A DNA stretch of 64,000 nt. It comes from Rahnella sp. AA. Its GTDB lineage: Bacteria; Pseudomonadota; Gammaproteobacteria; Enterobacterales; Enterobacteriaceae. Below, piece after piece: positions 55,117 through 64,000 of this stretch (position 1 is the first letter of the stretch; every line of letters starts with the position of its first letter). Made by a program: the position numbers and the translations under genes. The notes under the pieces were generated by a model. That model saw only the letters and a program-made list of their open reading frames with translations, was not told the DNA's origin and did no database searches. The stretch spans positions 744,001 through 808,000 of the forward strand of contig NZ_PITQ01000001.1 of the NCBI RefSeq assembly GCF_002834385.1. The letters are read 5' to 3'.

Positions 55117-55719
55117 TTACAGGTTTGAAGCGTTTTCAGACAGGTATTTAGCTACGCCATCCGGAGATGCGCCCATGCCTTTTTTGCCTTTTTCCCACTG
55201 AGCCGGGCACACTTCGCCGTGCTCTTCGTGGAATTGCAGTGCGTCAACCATACGCAGCATTTCGTCGATGTTACGACCTAATGGCAGATCGTTCACAACC
55301 TGGTGACGAACAACGCCTTCTTTGTCGATCAGGAAAGAGCCGCGCAGTGCAACGCCAGCGTCCGGATGTTCGATACCGTAGGCTTTCTGAATTTCGCGTT
55401 TGATATCTGCAACCATTGCGTATTTAACAGGGCCGATACCGCCTTTCTCAACCGGCGTGTTACGCCATGCGTTGTGAACAAACTCAGAGTCGAAGGAAAC
55501 GCCTACAACTTCTACGCCACGTTTCTGGAATTCTTCGTAACGGTGATCAAAAGCGATCAGCTCAGAAGGACATACGAAGGTAAAGTCCATTGGCCAGAAG
55601 AAGATAACAGTTGGTTTGCCTGCAGTGTGTTTTTTGAAGTTGAAGTTTTCAACTACTTCGCCGCTGCCCAGTACTGCTGCTGCGGTGAAGTCAGGGGCTG
55701 GGCGAGTTACCAGAACCAT
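55117..55719 (-). CDS. 2-Cys peroxiredoxin (AhpC/TSA family)
   Basis: This is a thiol peroxidase that reduces hydrogen peroxide and organic peroxides in the cytoplasm. The 200-residue product has the peroxidatic Cys50 in WPMDFTFVCPSEL, the catalytic Arg in LRGSFLIDKEG and the resolving Cys171 in HGEVCPAQWEKG, so it is a typical 2-Cys enzyme. It differs from E. coli AhpC (187 residues) and resembles the TsaA/peroxiredoxin C group of Yersinia and other genera, probably recycled by thioredoxin. The frame runs 27 codons upstream, but AAGGAG before the ATG at 55719 fixes the start. No ahpF is adjacent. Confidence 0.93.
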   Translation of the reverse strand: MVLVTRPAPDFTAAAVLGSGEVVENFNFKKHTAGKPTVIFFWPMDFTFVCPSELIAFDHRYEEFQKRGVEVVGVSFDSEFVHNAWRNTPVEKGGIGPVKYAMVADIKREIQKAYGIEHPDAGVALRGSFLIDKEGVVRHQVVNDLPLGRNIDEMLRMVDALQFHEEHGEVCPAQWEKGKKGMGASPDGVAKYLSENASNL

Positions 55720-55943
55720 AATATTACTCCTTTTGAAACCCTTAAGGGCAACGTAGGTGAGTGGAAAGGGTGAACAAAACGACTGCCAGTATAGGGGCAA
55801 GCCTTTAGTGAATAAACCCCATTACACCAATCAATCAGATAGCATCCGGCTATCAGTTTTTGAACTAAGTCGCGAAGTTCTTTAACAACAGCCCTCTGTT
55901 TTGCAAGGAAATGAGCGGTAGTTCACAATTTAGGCTGCATTTA

Positions 55944-56525
55944 TCAGATTTCACGATTCATTGCCTGCTGCATCATGGCCGGATAAAACTGCCAAAATAG
56001 TTGCTCAAGGGCGTCGTAATTGAGTTCGATATCATGAAAAGAGCCGGCCAGCGCGCTGAGTTTCGGACGCCGGTTCGCCATGCCGCGCAGCACATCACTA
56101 ATAAAAGGCAGCACCGCGTAGCGTTCCATCCAGCGTTCCGGCCACAGATACGCATTCAGGTTCTGGAAGCGTTCCGGCATATCAGGAAGTTGAGGCGTAA
56201 TTTCCTGCTGGCAGGCATCGAGGAAATCCTCCAGGGACTGCTGCGGATGGAGTGTGGCCCAGTGACGTGACAGAAAGTGATCCCAGACAACATCCAGCGT
56301 AATCGGAGCAACACGGCGAAAATCGTCACGGAAATAGCTGCGGGCGATTTTGACTTCCGGCAGGGAATCGGTCATGACATCTACGCGGCGGTGCATGCGG
56401 ATCCCGCTGACAATTTCCGGGCTGTACTGCCCGTCAGGATTACCGCGAACGAAGTCAGCCAGCAGGTTGCCGGTCAGGGAACTGTCAGCTAATGACGCTA
56501 ACTGGAGGTGGGCTAAAAAATTCAT
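55944..56525 (-). CDS. acpH: Acyl-carrier-protein phosphodiesterase AcpH
   Basis: AcpH removes the 4'-phosphopantetheine group from holo-ACP, the reverse of AcpS action. The 193-residue product has the E. coli length and begins [28 protein letters not shown] with the conserved His and Asp, followed by [18 protein letters not shown] (residues ~41-58) and [13 protein letters not shown] (~76-88), which supply the HD-like metal ligands. The frame is open 30 codons upstream, into the queA promoter, but this start matches relatives. Divergent from queA, as in E. coli. No good Shine-Dalgarno is visible. Confidence 0.93.
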   Translation of the reverse strand: MNFLAHLQLASLADSSLTGNLLADFVRGNPDGQYSPEIVSGIRMHRRVDVMTDSLPEVKIARSYFRDDFRRVAPITLDVVWDHFLSRHWATLHPQQSLEDFLDACQQEITPQLPDMPERFQNLNAYLWPERWMERYAVLPFISDVLRGMANRRPKLSALAGSFHDIELNYDALEQLFWQFYPAMMQQAMNREI

Positions 56526-56660
56526 TGGCGGAGTATAACGCAGGAAAGTTGATCCCTGACAGGGCAGCGGGTGCCTTTCTTCGCGCATAAGCTTGCAGGG
56601 GATGCCCCGTCCCACTAGACTAAGCCGCCTGTTTTTGTCGTTAAAGTGAAGTGAAAAGCT

Positions 56661-57731
56661 ATGCGTGTTGCCGATTTTTCTTTTGAACTCCCGGAATCCC
56701 TGATTGCCCGCTATCCGCAGACCCAGCGCAGCGGCTGTCGTTTGTTGTCTCTTGACGGGCCGAGCGGTGAGTTAACGCACGGCGTGTTCACCGATATTCT
56801 CGATAAAATCCTGCCCGGCGATCTGCTGGTCTTCAATAATACCCGCGTGATCCCGGCCCGTGTTTTTGGCCGTAAAGTCAGCGGCGGTAAAATTGAAGTG
56901 CTGGTTGAGCGTGTGCTCGATTCGCACCGCGTTCTGGCGCACGTTCGCGCATCGAAATCGCCAAAGCCGGGCGCTGAACTGCTGCTGGGTGATAACGAAG
57001 ACATTAAAGCCACGATGGTGGCGCGTCACGACACCTTGTTCGAACTGCAATTTAATGAAGACCGCGATGTCTTTACGCTGCTCAACGAAATCGGCCATAT
57101 GCCGTTGCCGCCTTATATTGACCGTCCGGATGAAGACGCTGACCGCGAGCTGTATCAGACGGTTTACAGCGAACGTCCGGGCGCTGTTGCCGCCCCGACT
57201 GCCGGTCTGCACTTTGACCAGCCGCTGCTGGACGCGCTGAAAGAAAAAGGCGTTGAGCTGGCGTTTGTCACGCTACATGTCGGCGCGGGGACTTTCCAGC
57301 CGGTGCGCGTTGACACCATTGAAGACCACATCATGCACGCTGAGTACGCCGAAGTGCCTCAGGAAGTTGTAGATGCGGTTCTGGCGTGTAAAGCGCGCGG
57401 CAATAAAGTGGTGGCAGTAGGCACCACGTCGGTCCGTTCGCTGGAAAGCGCAGCGAAGGCCAGCGAAGACGCGCTGATCGCGCCGTTCTTTGGCGATACT
57501 AAAATTTTCATTTACCCGGGTTATAACTATCAGGTGATTGATTGCCTGATTACCAATTTCCACCTGCCTGAATCCACGCTGATCATGCTGGTGTCGGCGT
57601 TTGCCGGGTATAAAAATACCATGAATGCTTACCACCAGGCGGTGGCAGAGCAGTACCGTTTCTTCAGTTACGGCGATGCGATGTTCATTAACCGTAACCC
57701 GCTGGCACCGCAGGAAGTGGTGGGTCAGTAA
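56661..57731 (+). CDS. queA: S-adenosylmethionine:tRNA ribosyltransferase-isomerase QueA
   Basis: QueA moves the ribosyl part of SAM to 7-aminomethyl-7-deazaguanine in tRNA, forming epoxyqueuosine. The 356-residue product equals E. coli in length and is highly similar: [20 protein letters not shown] at the start, [15 protein letters not shown] (residues ~56-70), [25 protein letters not shown] (~148-172), [17 protein letters not shown] and [23 protein letters not shown]. tgt follows after ~114 bases, so both queuosine steps are encoded together, upstream of yajC-secDF, as in E. coli. Confidence 0.97.
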   Translation: MRVADFSFELPESLIARYPQTQRSGCRLLSLDGPSGELTHGVFTDILDKILPGDLLVFNNTRVIPARVFGRKVSGGKIEVLVERVLDSHRVLAHVRASKSPKPGAELLLGDNEDIKATMVARHDTLFELQFNEDRDVFTLLNEIGHMPLPPYIDRPDEDADRELYQTVYSERPGAVAAPTAGLHFDQPLLDALKEKGVELAFVTLHVGAGTFQPVRVDTIEDHIMHAEYAEVPQEVVDAVLACKARGNKVVAVGTTSVRSLESAAKASEDALIAPFFGDTKIFIYPGYNYQVIDCLITNFHLPESTLIMLVSAFAGYKNTMNAYHQAVAEQYRFFSYGDAMFINRNPLAPQEVVGQ

Positions 57732-57749
57732 ACCTGAATCAGCAGTTAA

Positions 57750-58970
<1,221 letters not shown>

Positions 58971-59136
58971 TTTCTTTGCTATATCGGCATCATCGCAAGG
59001 CGGTGCCGATTTTATCATTTGTTGAACCGGCATAATGGGGTATTGTGCGAGACGTTTCATCGCCAGACTCCGGTTCGGATCCGCGATTTGTTCTACAACA
59101 ACTATTTTGCTTCACAACAACAATGAGGGAAATTAA

Positions 59137-59472
59137 ATGAGCCTTTTCATTTCTGATGCAGTTGCTGCTGCTGGAGCTCCGGCTCAAGGGAACCAATTGA
59201 CCACTCTTATACCTATGCTGGTGATTTTTGGTCTGATCTTCTATTTCATGATCCTGCGCCCGCAGCAGAAACGTTCTAAAGAACACAAAAAACTGATGGA
59301 CTCCATCGGTAAAGGTGATGAAGTGATGACTACCGGTGGTCTGATCGGTCGCGTAACGAAAGTAGCTGATACCGGTTACGTTGTTATCGCACTGAACGAT
59401 ACCAACGAAGTGATGATCAAACGTGACTTCGTGGCAGCCGTTCTGCCAAAAGGCACGATGAAGTCTATCTAA
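59137..59472 (+). CDS. yajC: Sec translocon accessory protein YajC
   Basis: YajC is a small inner-membrane subunit of the SecDF-YajC complex that assists SecYEG. The 111-residue product has one membrane span (residues ~22-42, TTLIPMLVIFGLIFYFMILRP) followed by RPQQKRSKEHKKLMDSIGKGDEVMTTGG and a compact cytoplasmic domain ending in FVAAVLPKGTMKSI. It lies 27 bases before secD in the same operon. Confidence 0.97.
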   Translation: MSLFISDAVAAAGAPAQGNQLTTLIPMLVIFGLIFYFMILRPQQKRSKEHKKLMDSIGKGDEVMTTGGLIGRVTKVADTGYVVIALNDTNEVMIKRDFVAAVLPKGTMKSI

Positions 59473-59499
59473 TTTTCGATTTTCCCGAAGGGAACTGCC

Positions 59500-61347
59500 G
59501 TGTTAAACCGTTATCCTGCGTGGAAGTATCTGATGTTGATCGTTGTGGTCATCGTCGGGCTGCTTTATGCACTTCCCAACCTTTATGGTGAGGATCCGGC
59601 TGTTCAAATCACTGGTGCTCGGGGTTCCGACGCCAGTGCAGCAACGCTGGACCAAGTCCGTAACGTATTAGATCAAAATAAAATCCAGAGCAAATCTATT
59701 GCCCTGGAAAATGGCGCTATTCTTGCCCGTTTTAGAGATACGGATGTTCAGCTTCGCGCCCGTGAAGCACTGACCGGCGTACTGGGTGATAAATTTGTCA
59801 TTGCACTCAATCTGGCTCCGGCAACGCCGCGCTGGCTGGCTATGCTGGGTGCTGAGCCGATGAAGCTTGGCCTTGATTTACGTGGTGGTGTGCACTTCCT
59901 GATGGAAGTCGATATGGATACCGCGTTAACCAAGCTGCAAGAACAAACCATGGATAATATGCGCAGTGATTTGCGCGATAAGAACATCCCTTACTCCACG
60001 GTGCGTAAACTCGACAACTATGGCGTTGAAGTGCGTTTCCGTGATGCGGCGACCCGCGATGCGGCCGTCAGCTATCTGAGCCCACGTCACCGTGATTTAG
60101 TGATCACCAACAGTGGCGATACTGCTGCCAATGTGGTGATGACTGATGCCCGCCTGAATGAGGCGCGCGAGTATGCTGTTCAGCAAAACATCACTATCCT
60201 GCGTAACCGCGTAAACCAACTGGGTGTCGCCGAGCCGCTGGTGCAGCGTCAGGGTGCTGACCGTATTGTGGTTGAGTTGCCTGGTATTCAGGATACTGCA
60301 CGCGCTAAAGAAATTTTAGGTGCAACCGCGACACTGGAATTCCGTCTGGTTAACACGAATGTGGATGCTTCTTCTGCTTCAGCGGGCCGCGTGCCGGGTG
60401 ACAGTGAAGTGAAAGACATGCGTGATGGTCGTCCGGTTGTTCTGTACAAACGCGTGATTCTGACCGGCGACCACATTACTGATTCCACATCCAGCATGGA
60501 TGAATACAATCAGCCGCAGGTTAACATCTCTCTTGACAGTGCAGGCGGTAACGCCATGTCTAACTTCACCAAGGACAACATCGGCAAACCGATGGCAACC
60601 CTGTTCGTGGAGTACAAAGACAGCGGTAAGAAAGATGCAAATGGCCGTGCGATCCTGGCGAAACAAGAAGAAGTTATTAACGTCGCGACGATTCAGTCAC
60701 GTCTGGGTAACAGCTTCCGTATCACCGGGGTGAACGATCCGAATGAAGCGCGTCAGCTGTCTCTGCTGCTGCGTGCCGGTGCTCTGATTGCGCCAATTCA
60801 GATTGTTGAAGAACGCACCATCGGCCCGACCTTAGGATTGGAAAATATCAAACAAGGTCTGGAAGCCTGTCTGGCAGGGCTTGTGGTCTCAATTATCTTC
60901 ATGCTGTTCTTCTATAAGAAGTTTGGCCTGATTGCGACCTCTGCGCTGATTGCTAACCTGGTGCTTATTGTTGGGATTATGTCTCTGATTCCCGGGGCGA
61001 CGCTCACTATGCCAGGCATTGCGGGTATCGTATTAACCCTTGCCGTAGCGGTTGATGCCAACGTGCTGATCAATGAACGTATTAAGGAAGAACTTAGTAA
61101 CGGACGTTCAGTACAGCAGGCTATTGAGGAAGGTTACAAAGGCGCGTTCAGCTCCATCTTTGATGCCAACGTCACGACGCTCATCAAGGTTATCATCCTG
61201 TATGCCGTCGGCACCGGGGCAATTAAAGGCTTTGCGATTACAACCGGTATTGGTGTAGCGACGTCAATGTTTACCGCAATCGTCGGTACCCGTGCCATCG
61301 TAAACCTGTTGTACGGCGGCAAGCGCATCAAAAAGCTGTCTATCTGA
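59500..61347 (+). CDS. secD: Protein translocase subunit SecD
   Basis: SecD, with SecF, uses the proton motive force to complete protein export on the periplasmic side. The 615-residue product has an N-terminal membrane span (residues ~8-27), a large periplasmic domain (~30-450) containing [16 protein letters not shown] (~125-140), and five C-terminal spans with [20 protein letters not shown], the [15 protein letters not shown] motif whose Asp supports proton transfer, and [20 protein letters not shown]. The start is a GTG at 59500 behind GAAGGGAA. secF follows after 10 bases. Confidence 0.98.
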   Translation: MLNRYPAWKYLMLIVVVIVGLLYALPNLYGEDPAVQITGARGSDASAATLDQVRNVLDQNKIQSKSIALENGAILARFRDTDVQLRAREALTGVLGDKFVIALNLAPATPRWLAMLGAEPMKLGLDLRGGVHFLMEVDMDTALTKLQEQTMDNMRSDLRDKNIPYSTVRKLDNYGVEVRFRDAATRDAAVSYLSPRHRDLVITNSGDTAANVVMTDARLNEAREYAVQQNITILRNRVNQLGVAEPLVQRQGADRIVVELPGIQDTARAKEILGATATLEFRLVNTNVDASSASAGRVPGDSEVKDMRDGRPVVLYKRVILTGDHITDSTSSMDEYNQPQVNISLDSAGGNAMSNFTKDNIGKPMATLFVEYKDSGKKDANGRAILAKQEEVINVATIQSRLGNSFRITGVNDPNEARQLSLLLRAGALIAPIQIVEERTIGPTLGLENIKQGLEACLAGLVVSIIFMLFFYKKFGLIATSALIANLVLIVGIMSLIPGATLTMPGIAGIVLTLAVAVDANVLINERIKEELSNGRSVQQAIEEGYKGAFSSIFDANVTTLIKVIILYAVGTGAIKGFAITTGIGVATSMFTAIVGTRAIVNLLYGGKRIKKLSI

Positions 61348-61357
61348 GGAGTGCGTT

Positions 61358-62329
61358 GTGGCACAGGAATATACTGTTGAACAATTAAACCATGGCCGTA
61401 AAGTCTATGACTTTATGCGCTGGGATTACTGGGCTTTCGGTATCTCCGGTTTCCTGTTGATCCTTTCTATCGCCATTATCGGTGTGAAAGGTTTCAACTG
61501 GGGTCTGGATTTCACCGGCGGTACGGTTATTGAAATCTCGCTGGAAAAACCTGCGGATTTGGACGCGATGCGCGCAGCGCTTCAGAAAGCAGGCTTTGCT
61601 GATCCGCTGGTACAGAACTTTGGTAGCAGCCGTGACATCATGGTCCGCATGCCACCGACTCAGGGTGAAACAGGCGGCCAGGTTCTGGGTACCAAAGTTC
61701 TTAGCGTGATTAACGAAACGACCAGCCAGAATGCCCAGGTGAAACGCATCGAGTTCGTCGGGCCGAGCGTAGGGGCCGATCTGGCGCAGAATGGTGCTAT
61801 GGCGCTGTTAGTGGCACTGATCGCTATCCTGATTTACGTCGGTTTCCGCTTCGAGTGGCGTCTGGCGGCAGGTGTTGTTATCGCGCTTGCTCACGACGTT
61901 GTGATCACCATGGGTGTACTCTCGTTGTTCCATATCGAAGTTGACTTGACCATCGTCGCTTCACTGATGTCGGTTATTGGCTACTCGCTTAACGACAGCA
62001 TCGTGGTATCGGACCGTATTCGTGAGAACTTCCGCAAGATCCGTCGCGGGACACCTTACGAAATCTTTAACGTGTCGCTGACCCAGACGCTGCACCGTAC
62101 ATTAATCACATCCGGTACCACGTTAGTCGTGATCCTGATGTTGTATCTGTTTGGCGGTGCATTGCTCAGTGGTTTCTCACTGACCATGTTGATTGGTGTT
62201 TCAATCGGTACGGCTTCATCAATCTACGTTGCGTCCGCGCTGGCTCTGAAACTGGGCATGAAGCGTGAACATATGTTGCAGCAGAAAGTGGAAAAAGAAG
62301 GTGCAGATCAGCCTTCGATTCTGCCGTAA
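61358..62329 (+). CDS. secF: Protein translocase subunit SecF
   Basis: SecF pairs with SecD. The 323-residue product has a first span (residues ~25-45), a periplasmic domain with [20 protein letters not shown] (~50-69), [37 protein letters not shown] (~133-169) and the [27 protein letters not shown] block (~204-230) corresponding to the Sec[12 protein letters not shown] motif. The start is a GTG at 61358 with GAGGAG upstream. It ends the yajC-secDF operon at a strong terminator. Confidence 0.98.
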   Translation: MAQEYTVEQLNHGRKVYDFMRWDYWAFGISGFLLILSIAIIGVKGFNWGLDFTGGTVIEISLEKPADLDAMRAALQKAGFADPLVQNFGSSRDIMVRMPPTQGETGGQVLGTKVLSVINETTSQNAQVKRIEFVGPSVGADLAQNGAMALLVALIAILIYVGFRFEWRLAAGVVIALAHDVVITMGVLSLFHIEVDLTIVASLMSVIGYSLNDSIVVSDRIRENFRKIRRGTPYEIFNVSLTQTLHRTLITSGTTLVVILMLYLFGGALLSGFSLTMLIGVSIGTASSIYVASALALKLGMKREHMLQQKVEKEGADQPSILP

Positions 62330-62350
62330 TCTGCCGGTAGCGTAGAAAGT

Positions 62351-62377
62351 AAAAACCCCGCAATGCGGGGTTTTTTT
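62351..62377. terminator. Bidirectional terminator after secF and yajI
   Basis: AAAAACCCCGC (62351-62361) and GCGGGGTTTTT (62365-62375) form an 11-base stem with a 3-base loop and a run of seven T. It lies between convergent secF and the lipoprotein gene and suits both. Confidence 0.92.
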
Positions 62378-62409
62378 ATGTCTGATTTCTAAAACTGAAA
62401 GCCAAATTT

Positions 62410-62985
62410 TTACTTCGCCGGAACCGGTTCTGCGGCCTGAGCGGGTTTCTGCGTGGCGACAATATTATGCAGATGAACAAAGCCCAGCGTTTCGACCGTC
62501 ACCTGATCGAATTTCACCTCTATCGTTTTCACCGGACCCGGTAATAAATCCGGTTCAACCGTGATGGTCTGCGTTTGCATATCTACAGTCAGCGGTTTAC
62601 CGGTTACCGGATCCAGCTGGCCCCAGTTCAGTGTGGCGGTAAATGCAGGCAGCGGCTGGCCGGCATTGTTTTTAATCTCTAATACGGCCTGAACGCCGCT
62701 AGCATCCGGGGCGACGCGGGTCAGTGCAAGGCTCAGTTCGCCAATTTCACTCTTCACCAGTGCAGCGCTTTTCGCCGCAGGAAGCAAATAGACCCCGTTA
62801 GTAGACTGGCGGTTCAGCGTAGTTTGCTGTTCCAGTGCTGTCGCCAGATCGGTCAGGCGGGAGAGTTTTTGGTTCAACTGGCCTACTTCGGCTTTCAGCT
62901 CCGGTAATTTGGGATCTTGCTGTGCGCAGCCCGACAGGCTGAACAATACAGCACAGGCCAGTAAGAGGCGGGGAGGTTTTGTCAT
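62410..62985 (-). CDS. yajI: DUF3251 lipoprotein, YajI-like
   Basis: This is an exported lipoprotein of unknown function. The 191-residue precursor has a lipobox LSGC with Cys20 as the predicted lipid-modified residue; Ala and Gln follow it, so sorting to the outer membrane is expected. Residues ~25-60 are heptad-like (LKAEVGQLNQKLSRLTDLATALEQQ), a probable coiled coil. The rest is a beta-rich DUF3251 domain with NGVYLLPAAKSAALVKSEIG and LPAFTATLNWGQLD. It lies between secF (convergent) and nrdR (divergent), where E. coli has yajI. The symbol rests on position and domain. Confidence 0.85.
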   Translation of the reverse strand: MTKPPRLLLACAVLFSLSGCAQQDPKLPELKAEVGQLNQKLSRLTDLATALEQQTTLNRQSTNGVYLLPAAKSAALVKSEIGELSLALTRVAPDASGVQAVLEIKNNAGQPLPAFTATLNWGQLDPVTGKPLTVDMQTQTITVEPDLLPGPVKTIEVKFDQVTVETLGFVHLHNIVATQKPAQAAEPVPAK

Positions 62986-63146
62986 ATCAGAGACTTCCTT
63001 TCATCTGCCCGTTGAAACATTCGGTCCGGGCACCAATATAAGATGAGTAAGTTTAACCTGATGTCTATGAAAGTAGCGACAGCCTTTGTTGTCAGCACAC
63101 TTCGGGGTAAACTGATGTCCAATTATGCCCGCTGTCAGGAAGTGCT

Positions 63147-63596
63147 ATGCATTGCCCATTTTGTGCCGCTGTTGATACTAAAGTCATCGATTCCCGTCTG
63201 GTAGGCGATGGATCTCAGGTTCGCCGCCGCCGTCAGTGCCTGGTGTGCCATGAACGTTTCACCACATTTGAAGTGGCGGAACTGGTGATGCCGCGCGTCA
63301 TTAAAAGCAATGAAGTCCGTGAACCGTTCAATGAAGACAAACTTCGCGGTGGCTTTCTGAAAGCGCTGGAAAAAAGACCGGTCAGCTCCGACGACGTCGA
63401 AACTGCCATCAGCCACATTAAATCGCAGTTACGGGCTACCGGTGAACGTGAAATTCCTGCCAAAATGATTGGCAATCTGGTGATGGATGCCCTGAAAGGG
63501 CTGGATAAAGTCGCCTACATCCGCTTCGCATCGGTTTATCGCAGCTTTGAAGATATCCGCGAGTTTGGCGAAGAGATTGCCCGTCTTCAGGACTAA
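63147..63596 (+). CDS. nrdR: Ribonucleotide reductase repressor NrdR
   Basis: NrdR senses ATP and dATP and represses the nrd genes. The 149-residue product has an N-terminal zinc ribbon with Cys3, Cys6, Cys31 and Cys34 (MHCPFCAA and [13 protein letters not shown]) that binds NrdR boxes, and an ATP-cone domain (residues ~49-139; [30 protein letters not shown]). AGGAAG precedes the ATG. ribD begins nine bases after the stop, as in E. coli, so they are co-transcribed. Confidence 0.98.
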   Translation: MHCPFCAAVDTKVIDSRLVGDGSQVRRRRQCLVCHERFTTFEVAELVMPRVIKSNEVREPFNEDKLRGGFLKALEKRPVSSDDVETAISHIKSQLRATGEREIPAKMIGNLVMDALKGLDKVAYIRFASVYRSFEDIREFGEEIARLQD

Positions 63597-63605
63597 GGAA
63601 AGTTA

Positions 63606-64000
63606 ATGCTCCCCGAACAGCCTGCCGGAACATCGTCTGAGGAATTACACCGTGATGAACGTTTTATGGCGCGTGCTTTTGAGCTGGCGCGTCGCGGACG
63701 TTTCACCACCACACCCAATCCGAACGTCGGCTGCGTGATCGCCCTTAATGGCGAAATCGTCGGTGAGGGCTATCATTTGCGTGCCGGTGAACCGCATGCG
63801 GAAGTTCATGCATTACGCATGGCCGGTGAGAAAGCCCGGGGCGCGACCGCGTATGTCACGCTCGAGCCGTGCAGCCATCACGGGCGTACGCCGCCTTGTG
63901 CAGATGCATTGCTGGCCGCAGGCGTTGCCCGCGTTGTCGCGGCGATGCAGGATCCCAATCCGGAAGTTGCGGGCCGGGGATTATATCGCCTCAGGCAAAA
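63606..64000 (+). CDS. ribD: Riboflavin biosynthesis protein RibD, N-terminal part (3' end outside the window)
   Basis: RibD deaminates the pyrimidine intermediate of riboflavin synthesis and then reduces its ribose chain. The window holds the first ~131 codons, covering the deaminase domain: FTTTPNPNVGCVIALNGEIVGEGYH (residues ~35-59), the zinc-site PHAEVHALRMAG with the catalytic Glu, and LEPCSHHGRTPPCADAL with the two cysteine ligands. The reductase domain lies outside. The ATG at 63606 is nine bases after nrdR; an internal ATG 20 codons later starts nearer to the E. coli N-terminus, so the first residues are uncertain. Confidence 0.96.
   Translation, partial: MLPEQPAGTSSEELHRDERFMARAFELARRGRFTTTPNPNVGCVIALNGEIVGEGYHLRAGEPHAEVHALRMAGEKARGATAYVTLEPCSHHGRTPPCADALLAAGVARVVAAMQDPNPEVAGRGLYRLRQ

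Overview
The window is chromosomal DNA of an enterobacterium. Nearly every backbone gene reads as a close relative of its Escherichia coli counterpart, but the gene order is a mosaic and the accessory genes fit the Yersiniaceae (Rahnella, Rouxiella, Ewingella or Serratia type). This genus-level placement is inferred from gene content and from an intergenic palindromic repeat; no rRNA is present to confirm it.

Layout. (1) 1-14.4 kb: era (3' end), recO, pdxJ, acpS, yfhL and the RpiR-type regulator yfhH, which diverges from a murQ-murP pair followed by pgpC (yfhB). Then come an iron-dependent alcohol dehydrogenase, tadA, mltF and purL with a consensus PurR box. (2) 14.4-24.7 kb: a patchwork of single genes and pairs: pagP, agp, a fatty-acid desaturase with a PhnD-like protein, sseA with a GNAT acetyltransferase, an XRE/MmyB-type regulator divergent from yafE, yedI, a small DUF1471 protein and a COG3963-type methyltransferase. 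(3) 24.7-31.5 kb: aroL with a TrpR operator, then an interposed IclR / OPT transporter / DUF1177 cassette running directly into aroM, then ppnP and rdgC. In E. coli aroL, yaiA, aroM, ppnP and rdgC are neighbours, so the cassette sits inside that block. (4) 31.7-40.6 kb: mak, then an amino-alcohol module (ethanolamine-type permease, class-III PLP phospho-lyase-like enzyme, divergent APH-fold kinase, AraC regulator) and a nitrate/sulfonate-type ABC importer. (5) 40.8-64 kb: sbcDC, phoBR with a Pho box, a HigBA-type toxin-antitoxin pair, a MetE-core-like enzyme behind tandem MetJ boxes, brnQ, proY, ggt, a 2-Cys peroxiredoxin, acpH, queA, tgt, yajC, secD, secF, yajI, nrdR and the start of ribD.

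The genes form recognisable functional groups: peptidoglycan recycling (murQ, murP, mltF), queuosine tRNA modification (queA, tgt) beside the Sec accessory complex (yajC, secD, secF), phosphate response (phoB, phoR, perhaps agp), and sulfur/methionine metabolism. The two least-explained systems are the OPT/DUF1177/AroM cassette and the desaturase/PhnD-like pair. The kinase/phospho-lyase/permease set is a coherent predicted route for amino-alcohol degradation.

No tRNA, rRNA, CRISPR array, insertion sequence or prophage was recognised.
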